Positions 26,235 through 35,169 of a stretch of 64,000 nt of DNA are shown here, piece after piece. How positions within the stretch are numbered: position 1 is the stretch's first letter; the number at the start of each line of letters is the position of its first letter. Made by a program: the position numbers and the translations under genes. Below the pieces are notes generated by a model that searched no databases, was not told the DNA's origin, and saw nothing but the letters and a program-made list of their open reading frames with translations. The DNA comes from an uncultured Pelagibacteraceae bacterium (GTDB lineage Bacteria; Pseudomonadota; Alphaproteobacteria; Pelagibacterales; Pelagibacteraceae): assembly GCA_902569405.1 (NCBI GenBank), contig CACFTX010000002.1, positions 1 through 64,000 on the forward strand, in the 5' to 3' direction.

Positions 26235-26969
26235 TTAATGGTGTAAATTTAATGCATCATTTAAATAGATGCATGTTAAAATTGCAAAAACATATGCTTG
26301 AAGAAAAGCAACTAGTATCTCCAAACCAGTTAAAGCAACTGAAAAACTCAGTGGAAGCCATCCACCAATAATTCCGAGACTTATAACAAAGCCTCCGAAA
26401 ACTTTCATCATAGTATGACCTGCCATCATATTAGCAAACAATCTAACTGAAAGACTAATCGGTCTACTTAAATAAGAAATAATTTCAATAACAACGATCA
26501 ATGGCAGCAACACTACTGGCACCCCGCTGGGAACAAACAATTTTAGGTAACCTACACCATGCTTAATAAATCCAATGATAGTTACCCCAATAAATATAAA
26601 TGCAGCCAACATAAAAGTTACAATAATATGGCTGGTTACAGTAAATGTGTAAGGTATCATGCCAAACATGTTACAGAACAAAACGAACATAAAAATAGAA
26701 AATATAAAGGCAAAATACGGTTTTGCTTTTGAGCCAGCTGTATCACTGATCATTTTTGAAACAAAAGTATAACTTAATTCCGCTAAAAGTTGCATCTTAT
26801 TTGGTATAACTGAGTTTTTTTTTGATCCCAAGTTAAAGACAAGCAAAATAGCAAATGAGCTTATAACCATAAATAAACTTGCATTAGTAAAAGATATATC
26901 TATTGCACCTATTTTAATTTCTGGACCAATTCTGTAAACTTCGAATTGATGCATCGGATTTGTTGCCAT
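26235..26969 (-). CDS. atpB: ATP synthase F0 subunit a
   Basis: The 244-residue polytopic subunit a forms the proton half-channels. The essential arginine is in SLSVRLFANMMAGH (about residue 175), and the last helix holds AFLQAYVFAILTCIYLNDAL. It is 13 bp after atpI and 19 bp before atpE, in the standard order atpI-B-E-b'-b. F1 genes are not in the window, as expected from the split operon of alphaproteobacteria. Confidence 0.95.
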   Translation of the reverse strand: MATNPMHQFEVYRIGPEIKIGAIDISFTNASLFMVISSFAILLVFNLGSKKNSVIPNKMQLLAELSYTFVSKMISDTAGSKAKPYFAFIFSIFMFVLFCNMFGMIPYTFTVTSHIIVTFMLAAFIFIGVTIIGFIKHGVGYLKLFVPSGVPVVLLPLIVVIEIISYLSRPISLSVRLFANMMAGHTMMKVFGGFVISLGIIGGWLPLSFSVALTGLEILVAFLQAYVFAILTCIYLNDALNLHH

Positions 26970-26982
26970 ATTTTTTTTTATT

Positions 26983-27258
26983 CTATTTTTGCATATTTTT
27001 CGCAGACTTGATTACATTCATAATTCCAGCTATCACTCCCACGAAAAAAAAAATTAATATTAACCAGGGTTTAGTACCAAAGGTTTTGTCTAAAATAAAC
27101 CCAATAATTGTCCCAACAGCTACAGCTGACACTAATTCGGTGCTCATTTTGAATGCAGTTCCAATAGAAGAAGAGGATTTTTTATTATTGAATAAATTTT
27201 TTTTTGAAATTTTGCTCTTTGCAATCTCCAAGCGAGTTTTAAACGTGTCTTTAGGCAT
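26983..27258 (-). CDS. atpI: AtpI-like F0 assembly protein
   Basis: A 91-residue protein with a basic N-terminus and two membrane helices (about 40-58 and 65-85) containing VGTIIGFILDKTFGTKPW, a pattern typical of AtpI. AtpI helps assemble the c ring. It lies first in the F0 operon, 5 bp after smc on the same strand. Confidence 0.8.
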   Translation of the reverse strand: MPKDTFKTRLEIAKSKISKKNLFNNKKSSSSIGTAFKMSTELVSAVAVGTIIGFILDKTFGTKPWLILIFFFVGVIAGIMNVIKSAKNMQK

Positions 27259-27263
27259 ATTGT

Positions 27264-29660
27264 TTATGCCACCATGCTCTCAGCTTTTTGCAAATCAACT
27301 GCAACGATTTGACTAATGCCTTTTTCAGGCATTGTTACACCATACAATCTGTCCATTTTTGACATTGTTAGTGCATGGTGAGTTACGATTATAAACCTTG
27401 TACTTGTAATTTTTATTAGTTCTTCTAGTAGATTGCAAAATCTTGTAACGTTAGCATCATCCAGAGGCGCATCAACCTCATCTAATACACAAATTGGTGA
27501 AGGGTTTGTTAGAAATACTGCAAAAATTAAAGATAAAGCAGTTAATGCCTGTTCGCCACCAGACAATAAAGTTATAGATTGTAATCTTTTTCCTGGAGGA
27601 CTCACCAAAAGTTCCAATCCTGCTTCTAATGGATCTTCATCATCAACAAGTTCTAATTTTGCATTACCTCCATTGAATAATTTTGTATAGACTTCATTAA
27701 ATTTTCTATTAACTTTTTCGAAGGCTTCCAAGAGTCTTTCTCGTCCTTTTTGATTAAGTTCATTAATACTTTCTTTTAATTTAATAATTGCTGTTACTAA
27801 ATCCTGTCTATCTTTTTCCATTTTTTTAATTTCATCTTCATATTTATTTGTTTCTTCGTCAGCTCTTAGATTTACTGATCCTAATTTTTCTCTTTCTCTT
27901 TTTTTTTCATCTAATTTTTCTTCTTGACTGACAGCATCAGGAAATTCTTCAACATCTTTTAAATTAGAATTTTCAAGAATATTATTTTCATTTAAATTCA
28001 GTTCAACATCTACTCTATCCAATAAATCATCCTTTCTTTTTTTTAACCCTTCTATTGTTGCGCCCGAACTAGCTTTTCTTTCTCTAATTTGTATGGTCTT
28101 TTCTTGAATTTCATTAAGTTCAGATCTCAAAGAATTTATTTTATTATCTAATTCTTCAATTAAAATTTGGTTTTCATTATTTTCACTTTCTGCGGATCTT
28201 AAGCTTTCTGAAATTTGGCCTTTTTTTTCAGCTTGGCTTTGAGGCTGTTTTTCAAGTTCATTTAATTGATTTAATAATCTATTTTTTCTTTCATTAAGTT
28301 GATTTATCATTTTTTCAGAATTTAAAAGAAGATTTTTCCAACTTTCTATTTCAGTGTCGATAATTTTTATTCTTTCCTTTCTTTTTATGGACTCATTTTT
28401 TATATTTTGATTTTTGCTGTAGCTATCTGCATATTCTTCGATGATTACTTTGCAATTATCAAGCATGTTTATAGCTTGATCGTTTTTTTGAGCATTTATT
28501 AGTTCTTTAACTTTATCAATCTCTATCTTCAGTTTATTTTTTGCTTCATCTAAATCTTCGTTAGATTTTTTTTCAGTGTCATAATATTTTGAATCTATTT
28601 CAATTAATTCATTTTTCTCTTCTTTTAATCTTTTTTCATTAGAGGTGGCATCAATAACAATACTTTTTTCTCTATCAACATCTTCGTCTATTGTGCTTAA
28701 AGACTTTTTTATATTTTGAATATCAATTTGTATTCTTTCATTTTCTTCATCAAGCCCTTTTAGTTCAAGGTTTAATCTTTGTAATTTTGATACATTTTCA
28801 ATATTTTTTTCCCTTAAAGGAGAAACTTTATCTGTTTCAACTTTAATTAATTTTTCAAAATTATTTATTTGATTATTGTAGGAGTCGACTTCATTGTTTG
28901 CTTCATCATTAATTTCATTTTCTAATTTAATTTCATGATCAATATCTTTAAGTCTTAAATAATAAAGTCCAGCTTCTATTTTTTTGATTTCTTCAGAAAT
29001 AATTTTATACTTTGTTGCTTCTTCAGCTTGTTTTTGAAGGTTAATAAGTTGTTTTTCCTGCTGTCTTCTTAATTCATCGGCTCTTTTAAGATTGTTTTCT
29101 GCTGCGCCAAGTCTTAATTCCGCCTCATGTCTTCTTACATGAAGTCCTGCAATACCAGCCGCTTCTTCTAAAATTGCTCTTCTATCTGTTGGTTTAGCAG
29201 TTACTAGAGCACCAATACGGCCTTGACTAATTATTGAAGGTGAATGTGCCCCAGTAGATAGATCTGCAAAAAACATTTGAGCATCTTTCGCTCTTACCTC
29301 TTTTTCATTAATATAAAATTTTGATCCTTTATCTTTTTCAATCTTTCTTCTTATTTCAACTTGATCAAGATTTTTGTATTGTATTGGGCCGCCTTTATTT
29401 TCATTTTTAATACCTACCGAAACCTCAGCAATATTTTTTGATGGTTTATTTGACGTTCCAGAAAAAATAACATCTTCCATCCCAGATCCTCGCATACTTT
29501 TAGCAGACGTTTCACCCATTACCCATCTTAAAGATTCGACGATGTTTGACTTGCCACAACCGTTTGGTCCCACTATTCCGGTTAAGCCTTTCTCGATGAG
29601 AATGGTTGTTTTTTCTGCAAATGATTTAAATCCATTAAGTTGGATTTTTCTAAACTCCAT
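27264..29660 (-). CDS. smc: SMC-like chromosome segregation ATPase, short form without visible hinge
   Basis: The N-terminal head has GFKSFAEKT and Walker A GPNGCGKS (31-38); the C-terminal head has LLSGGEQALTALSL (about 695) and Walker B CVLDEVDAPLDD (about 720), all typical of bacterial SMC. The protein is only 798 residues, while SMCs are usually near 1150. Between about 170 and 640 I see only charged coiled-coil sequence and no globular Gly-rich hinge. The frame is intact, so this is not a simple frameshift. The only Cys of the middle region, Cys403, lies at the midpoint. It is probably the cell's SMC, reduced in size. Confidence 0.85.
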   Translation of the reverse strand: MEFRKIQLNGFKSFAEKTTILIEKGLTGIVGPNGCGKSNIVESLRWVMGETSAKSMRGSGMEDVIFSGTSNKPSKNIAEVSVGIKNENKGGPIQYKNLDQVEIRRKIEKDKGSKFYINEKEVRAKDAQMFFADLSTGAHSPSIISQGRIGALVTAKPTDRRAILEEAAGIAGLHVRRHEAELRLGAAENNLKRADELRRQQEKQLINLQKQAEEATKYKIISEEIKKIEAGLYYLRLKDIDHEIKLENEINDEANNEVDSYNNQINNFEKLIKVETDKVSPLREKNIENVSKLQRLNLELKGLDEENERIQIDIQNIKKSLSTIDEDVDREKSIVIDATSNEKRLKEEKNELIEIDSKYYDTEKKSNEDLDEAKNKLKIEIDKVKELINAQKNDQAINMLDNCKVIIEEYADSYSKNQNIKNESIKRKERIKIIDTEIESWKNLLLNSEKMINQLNERKNRLLNQLNELEKQPQSQAEKKGQISESLRSAESENNENQILIEELDNKINSLRSELNEIQEKTIQIRERKASSGATIEGLKKRKDDLLDRVDVELNLNENNILENSNLKDVEEFPDAVSQEEKLDEKKREREKLGSVNLRADEETNKYEDEIKKMEKDRQDLVTAIIKLKESINELNQKGRERLLEAFEKVNRKFNEVYTKLFNGGNAKLELVDDEDPLEAGLELLVSPPGKRLQSITLLSGGEQALTALSLIFAVFLTNPSPICVLDEVDAPLDDANVTRFCNLLEELIKITSTRFIIVTHHALTMSKMDRLYGVTMPEKGISQIVAVDLQKAESMVA

Positions 29661-29667
29661 TACAGAA

Positions 29668-30249
29668 CTATATCAGTTTTTCTATTATTTTTTTTAGATT
29701 TTTATATGTTAGGGATTTATCGAACTTTTTTTCATTGATAATTATTGTAGGAGTTGCATTTACTTTATATTTCTTAACACCCTCGATTCGTTGTTGTAAG
29801 ATATGGTCTTCTAAAAGCTTATTATCTAGACATTCATCAAAATCTAACTCAATGTTTTCATCTTTTATTATTTTTCTTAAATTCGAGTTAAAGTCTTCTA
29901 TTTTTTCGCCTTTAACCCAATCATTTTGTTTTTCATAGAGAAGATGTAAAATTTTTGAATTTCCATCATTATTGCAATGTGCAATTTTTGAAGCATTTAA
30001 TGCAGCTAAATCTAGTGGAAAACTTTTAAATACAATTTTTACAAAACCATTATCGACAAAATCTTTTTTAAGTTTTGGGTAAATTTCTTTATGAAAAGAA
30101 GCACAATGAGAACAAGTTAAAGACTCAAAAACTATTATTTCTATTTTGGCATTCTTATTGCCTTCATATATAGAATTTATATTTGTATCAGATTTTACAG
30201 GGAAAAATAAAAGAAGACTTGTTATTATAGCTAAAAATATTTTTTTCAT
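29668..30249 (-). CDS. DsbA-family thiol:disulfide oxidoreductase
   Basis: A 193-residue exported protein: signal peptide about 1-20, then a thioredoxin-like domain with the active site CSHC (Cys46, Cys49) in FESLTCSHCASFH and a cis-Pro loop NATPTIIIN. It resembles the DsbA/BdbD-like proteins that oxidise periplasmic cysteines. It overlaps the upstream DUF721 gene by 4 bp and ends 7 bp before smc. Confidence 0.87.
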   Translation of the reverse strand: MKKIFLAIITSLLLFFPVKSDTNINSIYEGNKNAKIEIIVFESLTCSHCASFHKEIYPKLKKDFVDNGFVKIVFKSFPLDLAALNASKIAHCNNDGNSKILHLLYEKQNDWVKGEKIEDFNSNLRKIIKDENIELDFDECLDNKLLEDHILQQRIEGVKKYKVNATPTIIINEKKFDKSLTYKNLKKIIEKLI

Positions 30250-30605
30250 TTTTTTTTATCTTTAAAAGTTGTTAGTTTAATTTTGTTTACAAATTCATAA
30301 CCAAGAAACTTATTTATTCTATCCATTAAAAATTTTCTAGAATATTCAACATCTACTTCACGACCTCTTTTAACCATTAAATTAAGTCTTTTTGTTGATG
30401 ATTCTTTAGATTTTCCAAAAGATTTTGGGTAACACGCATCAGAAAGGTCATTTCCAACAATTTTTTTCCAGTTATCAACAATTTGTGAATAAATTTTAGC
30501 TTTTTTAAAAATAGTTTCTTTAATATTTTTAGGTAAGCTGTCTTTAAAAGATCTTAAGCCTTGAATTGATTTTTTTCTCTGCTTAGTATTGTTTTTTAAA
30601 CGCAT
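30246..30605 (-). CDS. DUF721 (DciA-like) protein
   Basis: A 119-residue basic protein with the DUF721 pattern: IYSQIVDNWKKIVGNDLSDACYPKSF followed by a C-terminal KRGREVDVEYSRKFLMDRINKFLGYEFVNKIK region (given here as landmarks, about 40-110). DUF721 includes DciA, a loader of the replicative helicase in many bacteria, but function here is inferred. Its start codon directly abuts the start of the divergent mutY (CATATG), leaving no intergenic DNA. Confidence 0.75.
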   Translation of the reverse strand: MRLKNNTKQRKKSIQGLRSFKDSLPKNIKETIFKKAKIYSQIVDNWKKIVGNDLSDACYPKSFGKSKESSTKRLNLMVKRGREVDVEYSRKFLMDRINKFLGYEFVNKIKLTTFKDKKK

Positions 30606-31598
30606 ATGAAGAAAGAAAACATATCAAAAAAAATTCTATATTGGTACGATAATAATAAAAGAATACTTCCATGGAGAAAAACCACATCCAAAAAAAACAA
30701 AAATTATTACACGTTGGTAAGTGAATTTATGCTTCAACAAACACAAGTTAAGACAGTAATACCTTATTTTGAAAATTTTATTAAAAAAATTCCAAATCTC
30801 AAGAAACTTTCAAACGTGAACGATGAAAAGTTAATGAAATGTTGGCAAGGACTTGGATATTATTCAAGGGCAAGAAATCTAAAAAAAACTGCAAAAAAAA
30901 TATTTTCTAATTTTAAAGGAAGTTTACCAAATAATTTAGAAGATCTTAAAACTCTCCCTGGAATTGGAGATTACACAGCGAGAGCCATAATGGCCATAGC
31001 TTTTAATGTTCCAGTAGTCCCACTTGATGGAAATGTTGAAAGAGTGTTAAAAAGAGTTTTTTACCTTAAAAGAGAAAGTGAAATTTCTAAAGATAATTTA
31101 AACAAAAAAAAATCTTTCTTTGGTGTTTCAAATAGACCAGGTGATTATGCACAAGCAATAATGGAGATAGGAGCATTGATCTGCAAACCCGCATCTCCTT
31201 CGTGTGAAGAATGTCCTTTATCAAAAAATTGTATTTCATTTAAAAAAAATGATTTTGAAATAAAATCTAAGAATAAATTTAATAAAGTAAAATATTTTGA
31301 AGCAAGCATTTATAATAATAAGGAAAAATATTTATTAATAAAAAATAATGAATTTAATTTTTTAAAAAATTTACTAATTTTTCCTATGAAAGAAGTTAAA
31401 AAAGATAAGTTTAAATCTTCAATCGATAGTAAAGTTAATATTAAAATATCAAACATGAATATGAAAATTATTTTAAATAAAAATAATAAAAGAAACAAAA
31501 TAAAAGGTGACTTTATGTTAGATAAAAATAATATTAATAAAATTATTCTACCATCATTTACTAAAAAAATCTTTGAAACTGTTTCAAAACATCAATGA
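30606..31598 (+). CDS. mutY: A/G-specific adenine DNA glycosylase
   Basis: MutY removes adenine mispaired with 8-oxoguanine. The 330-residue protein has the catalytic Glu40 (SEFMLQQTQV), the HhH motif LPGIGDYTARAI (118-129), Asp141 (PLDGNVERV) and a [4Fe-4S] set Cys193-x6-Cys200-x2-Cys203-x5-Cys209. The C-terminal part, which normally recognises 8-oxoG, is present but short and poor in recognisable motifs. It overlaps the next gene by 4 bp. Confidence 0.93.
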   Translation: MKKENISKKILYWYDNNKRILPWRKTTSKKNKNYYTLVSEFMLQQTQVKTVIPYFENFIKKIPNLKKLSNVNDEKLMKCWQGLGYYSRARNLKKTAKKIFSNFKGSLPNNLEDLKTLPGIGDYTARAIMAIAFNVPVVPLDGNVERVLKRVFYLKRESEISKDNLNKKKSFFGVSNRPGDYAQAIMEIGALICKPASPSCEECPLSKNCISFKKNDFEIKSKNKFNKVKYFEASIYNNKEKYLLIKNNEFNFLKNLLIFPMKEVKKDKFKSSIDSKVNIKISNMNMKIILNKNNKRNKIKGDFMLDKNNINKIILPSFTKKIFETVSKHQ

Positions 31599-32728
31599 AA
31601 AAAATTGCTATAATCGGATGTGGAATCTCAGGTTTGTATTTTGCAAATCAACTGCAGGATAAAAAAATTTACGATTACACTATTTACGAAAAAAAAACTC
31701 AACTTAATTTAAATGATGGTTATGGGATACAACTTTCAGTTAATAGCATTAAGCTACTTAACGAAATAGGTTTTAACAATATAGCTTCTAACGAAATATC
31801 TTTTCCCAAAAAAGTTAATTTTTTTGATGCTAAAACTTCTAAAAAAATATGTGAGATAGATATTTCAAAATTTAACACTGACAACAGAAGATACACCACT
31901 CTCAAAAGATCACTTTTAATTGAATTTTTGTTAAATAATATTCCAGACGGAAAAATTAAAAAAAATATAGAACTAATTAGTATAGAACAAGGTGAAAAAA
32001 TTAAACTTTCTTTATCAAATAACTCAACTGAAGAATTTGATTATCTGGTTGTTTCTGATGGAGTTTTTTCAAAAACAAAGTCAATTATTTTATCAAAAGA
32101 TACAAGTCCAAAGTTTTTTAATTCAATAGCATTAAGAGGCAATATTAAAAATATAGATAATAATGATATTTCGTTATACTTAGGTTCAAATTTTCATTTT
32201 GTTATATATCCAGTAAATCAAAATAAGGAATTTAACTTTATATCTATAATCAGAAAAAAGTTTAGTAAAAATGAAATTTTAAACCAAAGCCTTTTTGAAA
32301 ACAGTGAATTTTTAAAATCTTTGTGCAATGAAATATATCAAAAAACCTCTTTAAATTTGAACGGTAAATTGGAAAATATTAAATCTTTTCCTATTTATGT
32401 AAGCGACAAATTTGAAAACTTTGAACATAAAAATATTTATTTTATTGGAGATGCATTATTTACTTTTCCGCCATCATTTGCACAGGGAGCATCACAGTCA
32501 ATAGAAGCGAGTAAAGAAGCATTTGAGGAAATAAACGATAATACAGATGTTTATTATAAAAAAAGACTGGTGAAAATAAAGGAAGTTAATTGGAGATCAA
32601 AACTAAACCATTTTGCTTTCCATCTTTCAAACCCTATTCTAATTTTTTTTAGAAATTTAGTTTTAAAAAAATTAGTTAATAATAAAATTTTTTTAAATAA
32701 TTATTTGGGTAGAATTTATAGAGATTAA
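31595..32728 (+). CDS. FAD-dependent monooxygenase, UbiH-like
   Basis: A 377-residue flavoprotein hydroxylase of the PHBH superfamily. It has the N-terminal [13 protein letters not shown], an Arg-rich [11 protein letters not shown] region (about 105), DG in [13 protein letters not shown] and the FAD-binding [19 protein letters not shown] near 285. Such enzymes hydroxylate aromatics, including ubiquinone intermediates, but this one has no clear specificity marker. It overlaps mutY upstream by 4 bp and the convergent ccrM by 4 bp. Confidence 0.8.
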   Translation: MKKIAIIGCGISGLYFANQLQDKKIYDYTIYEKKTQLNLNDGYGIQLSVNSIKLLNEIGFNNIASNEISFPKKVNFFDAKTSKKICEIDISKFNTDNRRYTTLKRSLLIEFLLNNIPDGKIKKNIELISIEQGEKIKLSLSNNSTEEFDYLVVSDGVFSKTKSIILSKDTSPKFFNSIALRGNIKNIDNNDISLYLGSNFHFVIYPVNQNKEFNFISIIRKKFSKNEILNQSLFENSEFLKSLCNEIYQKTSLNLNGKLENIKSFPIYVSDKFENFEHKNIYFIGDALFTFPPSFAQGASQSIEASKEAFEEINDNTDVYYKKRLVKIKEVNWRSKLNHFAFHLSNPILIFFRNLVLKKLVNNKIFLNNYLGRIYRD

Positions 32729-33798
32729 TTACTCGGTCTTAATCTTTGTCTTAATTCATCTATTGGCTTGAGTGAATTTCCGGATTTATAATGCCAATAA
32801 GTCCAACCATTGCAGCTTTCTGCGCCCAATATTTTTGCTGCAACTTTATGAATTGAACCTTCTGATTGTTGGTATTTAATGCTTCCATCAACCATAATTT
32901 TTGCTATAATTTTTTTCTTTTGGTCATATATTTCTGTACCAGGTCTAATGACACCCATTTCTACTAATGAACCGAAAGGGATTCTGGGTTTAGATCTATT
33001 GTTTTGCAAAACATCTAAATAGTCGTCTTTTATTTGTTTTGTATTTTTTATCCTTTTGTTTGCAGCCTCAAAGTAAGTTTTTTCTTTCTCAATTCCATAA
33101 AAAATTCTTCCTAGTTTTTTTGCAACAACCGCGGTCGTTCCAGAACCCAAAAATGGATCCAAAATAAAATCATTTTTGTTTGTAGAAGCCAAAAGTATTC
33201 GATGAAGTAATGCTTCTGGTTTTTGAGTAGAATGAACTTTTTTGCCTTTTTCTTTTAACCTTTCGTTTCCACTGCAAATGGGCATACTCCAAGTTGATCT
33301 CATTTGGAGATCATCATTTAAACATTTTAATGATTGATAATTAAAAGTATATTTTGAATTTTCATTTTTGGATGCCCAAATTAAAGTTTCGTGAGAATTG
33401 GTAAACCTTGTTCCTCTAAAATTTGGCATGGGATTTTTTTTGCTCCAAATCACATCATTTAATATCCAAAAACCTAAATCTTGAATTTTTGTACCAACTC
33501 TAAAAATATTATGATAGCTGCCAATAACCCAAATGCTTCCATTTTTTTTTAAAATTCTTTTACATTCTTTAAGCCACTTAATTGTAAAATCATCATAAGT
33601 TTTAAAGCTTTCAAATTTATCCCATTTATCATTTACTGCATTTACTTTAGATCTGTCAGGTCTAATTAATTGATTTTTTAATTGTAAATTGTATGGAGGG
33701 TCAGCAAAAACAAGATCGAAAGTTTCGTCAGGGATTTTTTTTAACTCTTTAAGGCTATCCCCGTTAATAATTTTGTTTTTTAAATTTGAATTATTCAT
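32725..33798 (-). CDS. ccrM: CcrM-like adenine-N6 DNA methyltransferase (GANTC)
   Basis: The start is put at ATG 33798 ([16 protein letters not shown]...), giving 357 residues; the upstream in-frame extension reads through the leader. Motif IV DPPY is at 33-36 and motif [14 protein letters not shown] near 225, the beta-class order. The C-terminal domain with [19 protein letters not shown] is the extra CcrM domain needed for GANTC recognition. CcrM methylates GANTC in a cell-cycle manner in alphaproteobacteria. No restriction gene is nearby, so it is an orphan. Confidence 0.93.
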   Translation of the reverse strand: MNNSNLKNKIINGDSLKELKKIPDETFDLVFADPPYNLQLKNQLIRPDRSKVNAVNDKWDKFESFKTYDDFTIKWLKECKRILKKNGSIWVIGSYHNIFRVGTKIQDLGFWILNDVIWSKKNPMPNFRGTRFTNSHETLIWASKNENSKYTFNYQSLKCLNDDLQMRSTWSMPICSGNERLKEKGKKVHSTQKPEALLHRILLASTNKNDFILDPFLGSGTTAVVAKKLGRIFYGIEKEKTYFEAANKRIKNTKQIKDDYLDVLQNNRSKPRIPFGSLVEMGVIRPGTEIYDQKKKIIAKIMVDGSIKYQQSEGSIHKVAAKILGAESCNGWTYWHYKSGNSLKPIDELRQRLRPSN

Positions 33799-33815
33799 TT
33801 TATAAAAAACAATTA

Positions 33816-33893
33816 GACTCCAGCTTAGAGTCCACGTCAACCTGAGATTGAATTAATTTGAGTCCTAATAGTTGTTTAAAATGTTAAGGACTC
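33816..33893. promoter_or_regulatory. Cluster of four GANTC sites upstream of ccrM
   Basis: GANTC sites occur at 33816-33820, 33828-33832, 33860-33864 and 33889-33893. Three lie in the gap between rnhB and ccrM, the last in the end of rnhB. With AT-rich base use about one site per several hundred bases is expected, so four in 78 bp is a local excess. In Caulobacter the ccrM leader has GANTC sites whose methylation lowers expression; autoregulation here is inferred. Confidence 0.55.
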
Positions 33894-34453
33894 AATATGT
33901 TGTATACTGGTTGAAATGTTTTTCTGTGATGTTTTGTGATTCCAAATTTTTTGATGGCTTTTAAATGTGCACTAGTTCCATACCCAGCATTTTTGTCCCA
34001 ATTATAATTTTTATATCTTTTTGATATTTTTGTTATTAAACGATCTCTAGATACTTTTGCTATTATTGACGCGGCCGAAATTTCAGGTACTTTTTGATCA
34101 CCTTTAATTATATTTTTAATTTTATAATTTTTTAATTTTGGTACTTTATTTCCATCGATTAAGACTAATCTAGGTTTTTTTTTAAGTTTTTTAATTGCCC
34201 TTTTCATTGCCAACAAACTAGCATTTAAAATGTTTAATTTTTCTATTTCAAATTTTGATGCAGAACCTATGGCCCAAAGAGAATTCTTTTTAATATATTT
34301 TTCTAAAGTTTCACGTTTAATTTTTGATAACTTTTTAGAATCCTTAATTTTTTTTTTATTTATTTTGATATTTAATATTACAGCAGCAGCAAAAACTGGA
34401 CCGATTAAACTACCTCTACCAACTTCATCAACTCCTGCTATGAGTTTTTTCAT
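33884..34453 (-). CDS. rnhB: Ribonuclease HII
   Basis: RNase HII nicks DNA at embedded ribonucleotides. The 189-residue protein has GVDEVGRGSLIGPVFAAA with Asp9 and Glu10, LIDGNKVP with a third acidic residue near 98, and AASIIAKVSRDR. Length is normal. It abuts the glycosylase-like gene upstream and is 85 bp from ccrM on the same strand. Confidence 0.95.
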   Translation of the reverse strand: MKKLIAGVDEVGRGSLIGPVFAAAVILNIKINKKKIKDSKKLSKIKRETLEKYIKKNSLWAIGSASKFEIEKLNILNASLLAMKRAIKKLKKKPRLVLIDGNKVPKLKNYKIKNIIKGDQKVPEISAASIIAKVSRDRLITKISKRYKNYNWDKNAGYGTSAHLKAIKKFGITKHHRKTFQPVYNILSP

Positions 34454-35167
34454 TTAAAAATTTATACCTAGTTCGTCTATTTTTTTTCTAATTTTTTTTA
34501 AATCTTCCCAAGAGTATTTTTTTTGATCTGCCTGTCTTAACAAATATGCTGGATGAAAAGTTATCATTGTAAGATATGTTTTGTTATTAATAATTACTTC
34601 TTTCCAATTGCCTCTTTCTTTTGAAATTTTAATTTTTGATCCAAGTAATGACTCCATGGCAGTACTTCCCATAAGAACCAATATTTTTGGGTCTATTATT
34701 GAAATGTGATCTCTTAAAAAATTTGAATATTTTGTTATTTCGCTAGACTTTAGTTTTCTATCTCCGGGCGGTCTAAAATTTACAACATTTGTTACATAGG
34801 TATTTTTTCTATTAACGTTTATAGCTTTAAGCATTTTATTTAATAGTATTCCTGCTTCACCTACAAAAGGCTTGCCTAGCTCGTCTTCTTTTTGTCCAGG
34901 ACCCTCACCAACAATCATTATAAGGCTATCAATGTTGCCATCAGCAAACACTAATTTTGATGCATTAACTTTTAGTTCACAATTTTCAATATTTTGAATT
35001 TTTTTTTTTAGTTTATTTAATTCGTCGTTTTTATTTTTAACCAAAGGCTCATTTTTTACCCTATTAATTGGATTATCGCTAAAAATGCAATCTAAATCAT
35101 AAGAATTAGCCATTTCAGTGTTGATTATGTCGTTTTGATTTAATATTTTTTTAGTCATAAAATACAT
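34454..35167 (-). CDS. Uracil-DNA glycosylase-like protein, family 4 type, without Fe-S cysteines
   Basis: The 237-residue protein has the UDG-fold motifs VGEGPGQKEDELGKPFVG (GEGPG loop) and TFHPAYLLRQ near the C-terminus. Family 4 enzymes normally carry four cysteines binding [4Fe-4S]; here only Cys27 and one in NIENCELK are present and the usual Cys after TNVV is replaced (TNVVNFRPPG). The activity is likely base excision of uracil but with a changed or absent cluster. An alternative start is the ATG three codons in (35158). It starts 2 bp from the divergent TPR gene. Confidence 0.75.
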   Translation of the reverse strand: MYFMTKKILNQNDIINTEMANSYDLDCIFSDNPINRVKNEPLVKNKNDELNKLKKKIQNIENCELKVNASKLVFADGNIDSLIMIVGEGPGQKEDELGKPFVGEAGILLNKMLKAINVNRKNTYVTNVVNFRPPGDRKLKSSEITKYSNFLRDHISIIDPKILVLMGSTAMESLLGSKIKISKERGNWKEVIINNKTYLTMITFHPAYLLRQADQKKYSWEDLKKIRKKIDELGINF

Positions 35168-35169
35168 TT

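Noticed and set aside
26960..27316. Plus-strand frame across atpI
   Set aside because: Antisense to atpI, which has a clear family match and operon position.
27264..29660. SMC shortened by a frameshift or internal stop
   Set aside because: A single frame carries both Walker A and the C-terminal signature/Walker B with continuous coiled coil between them.
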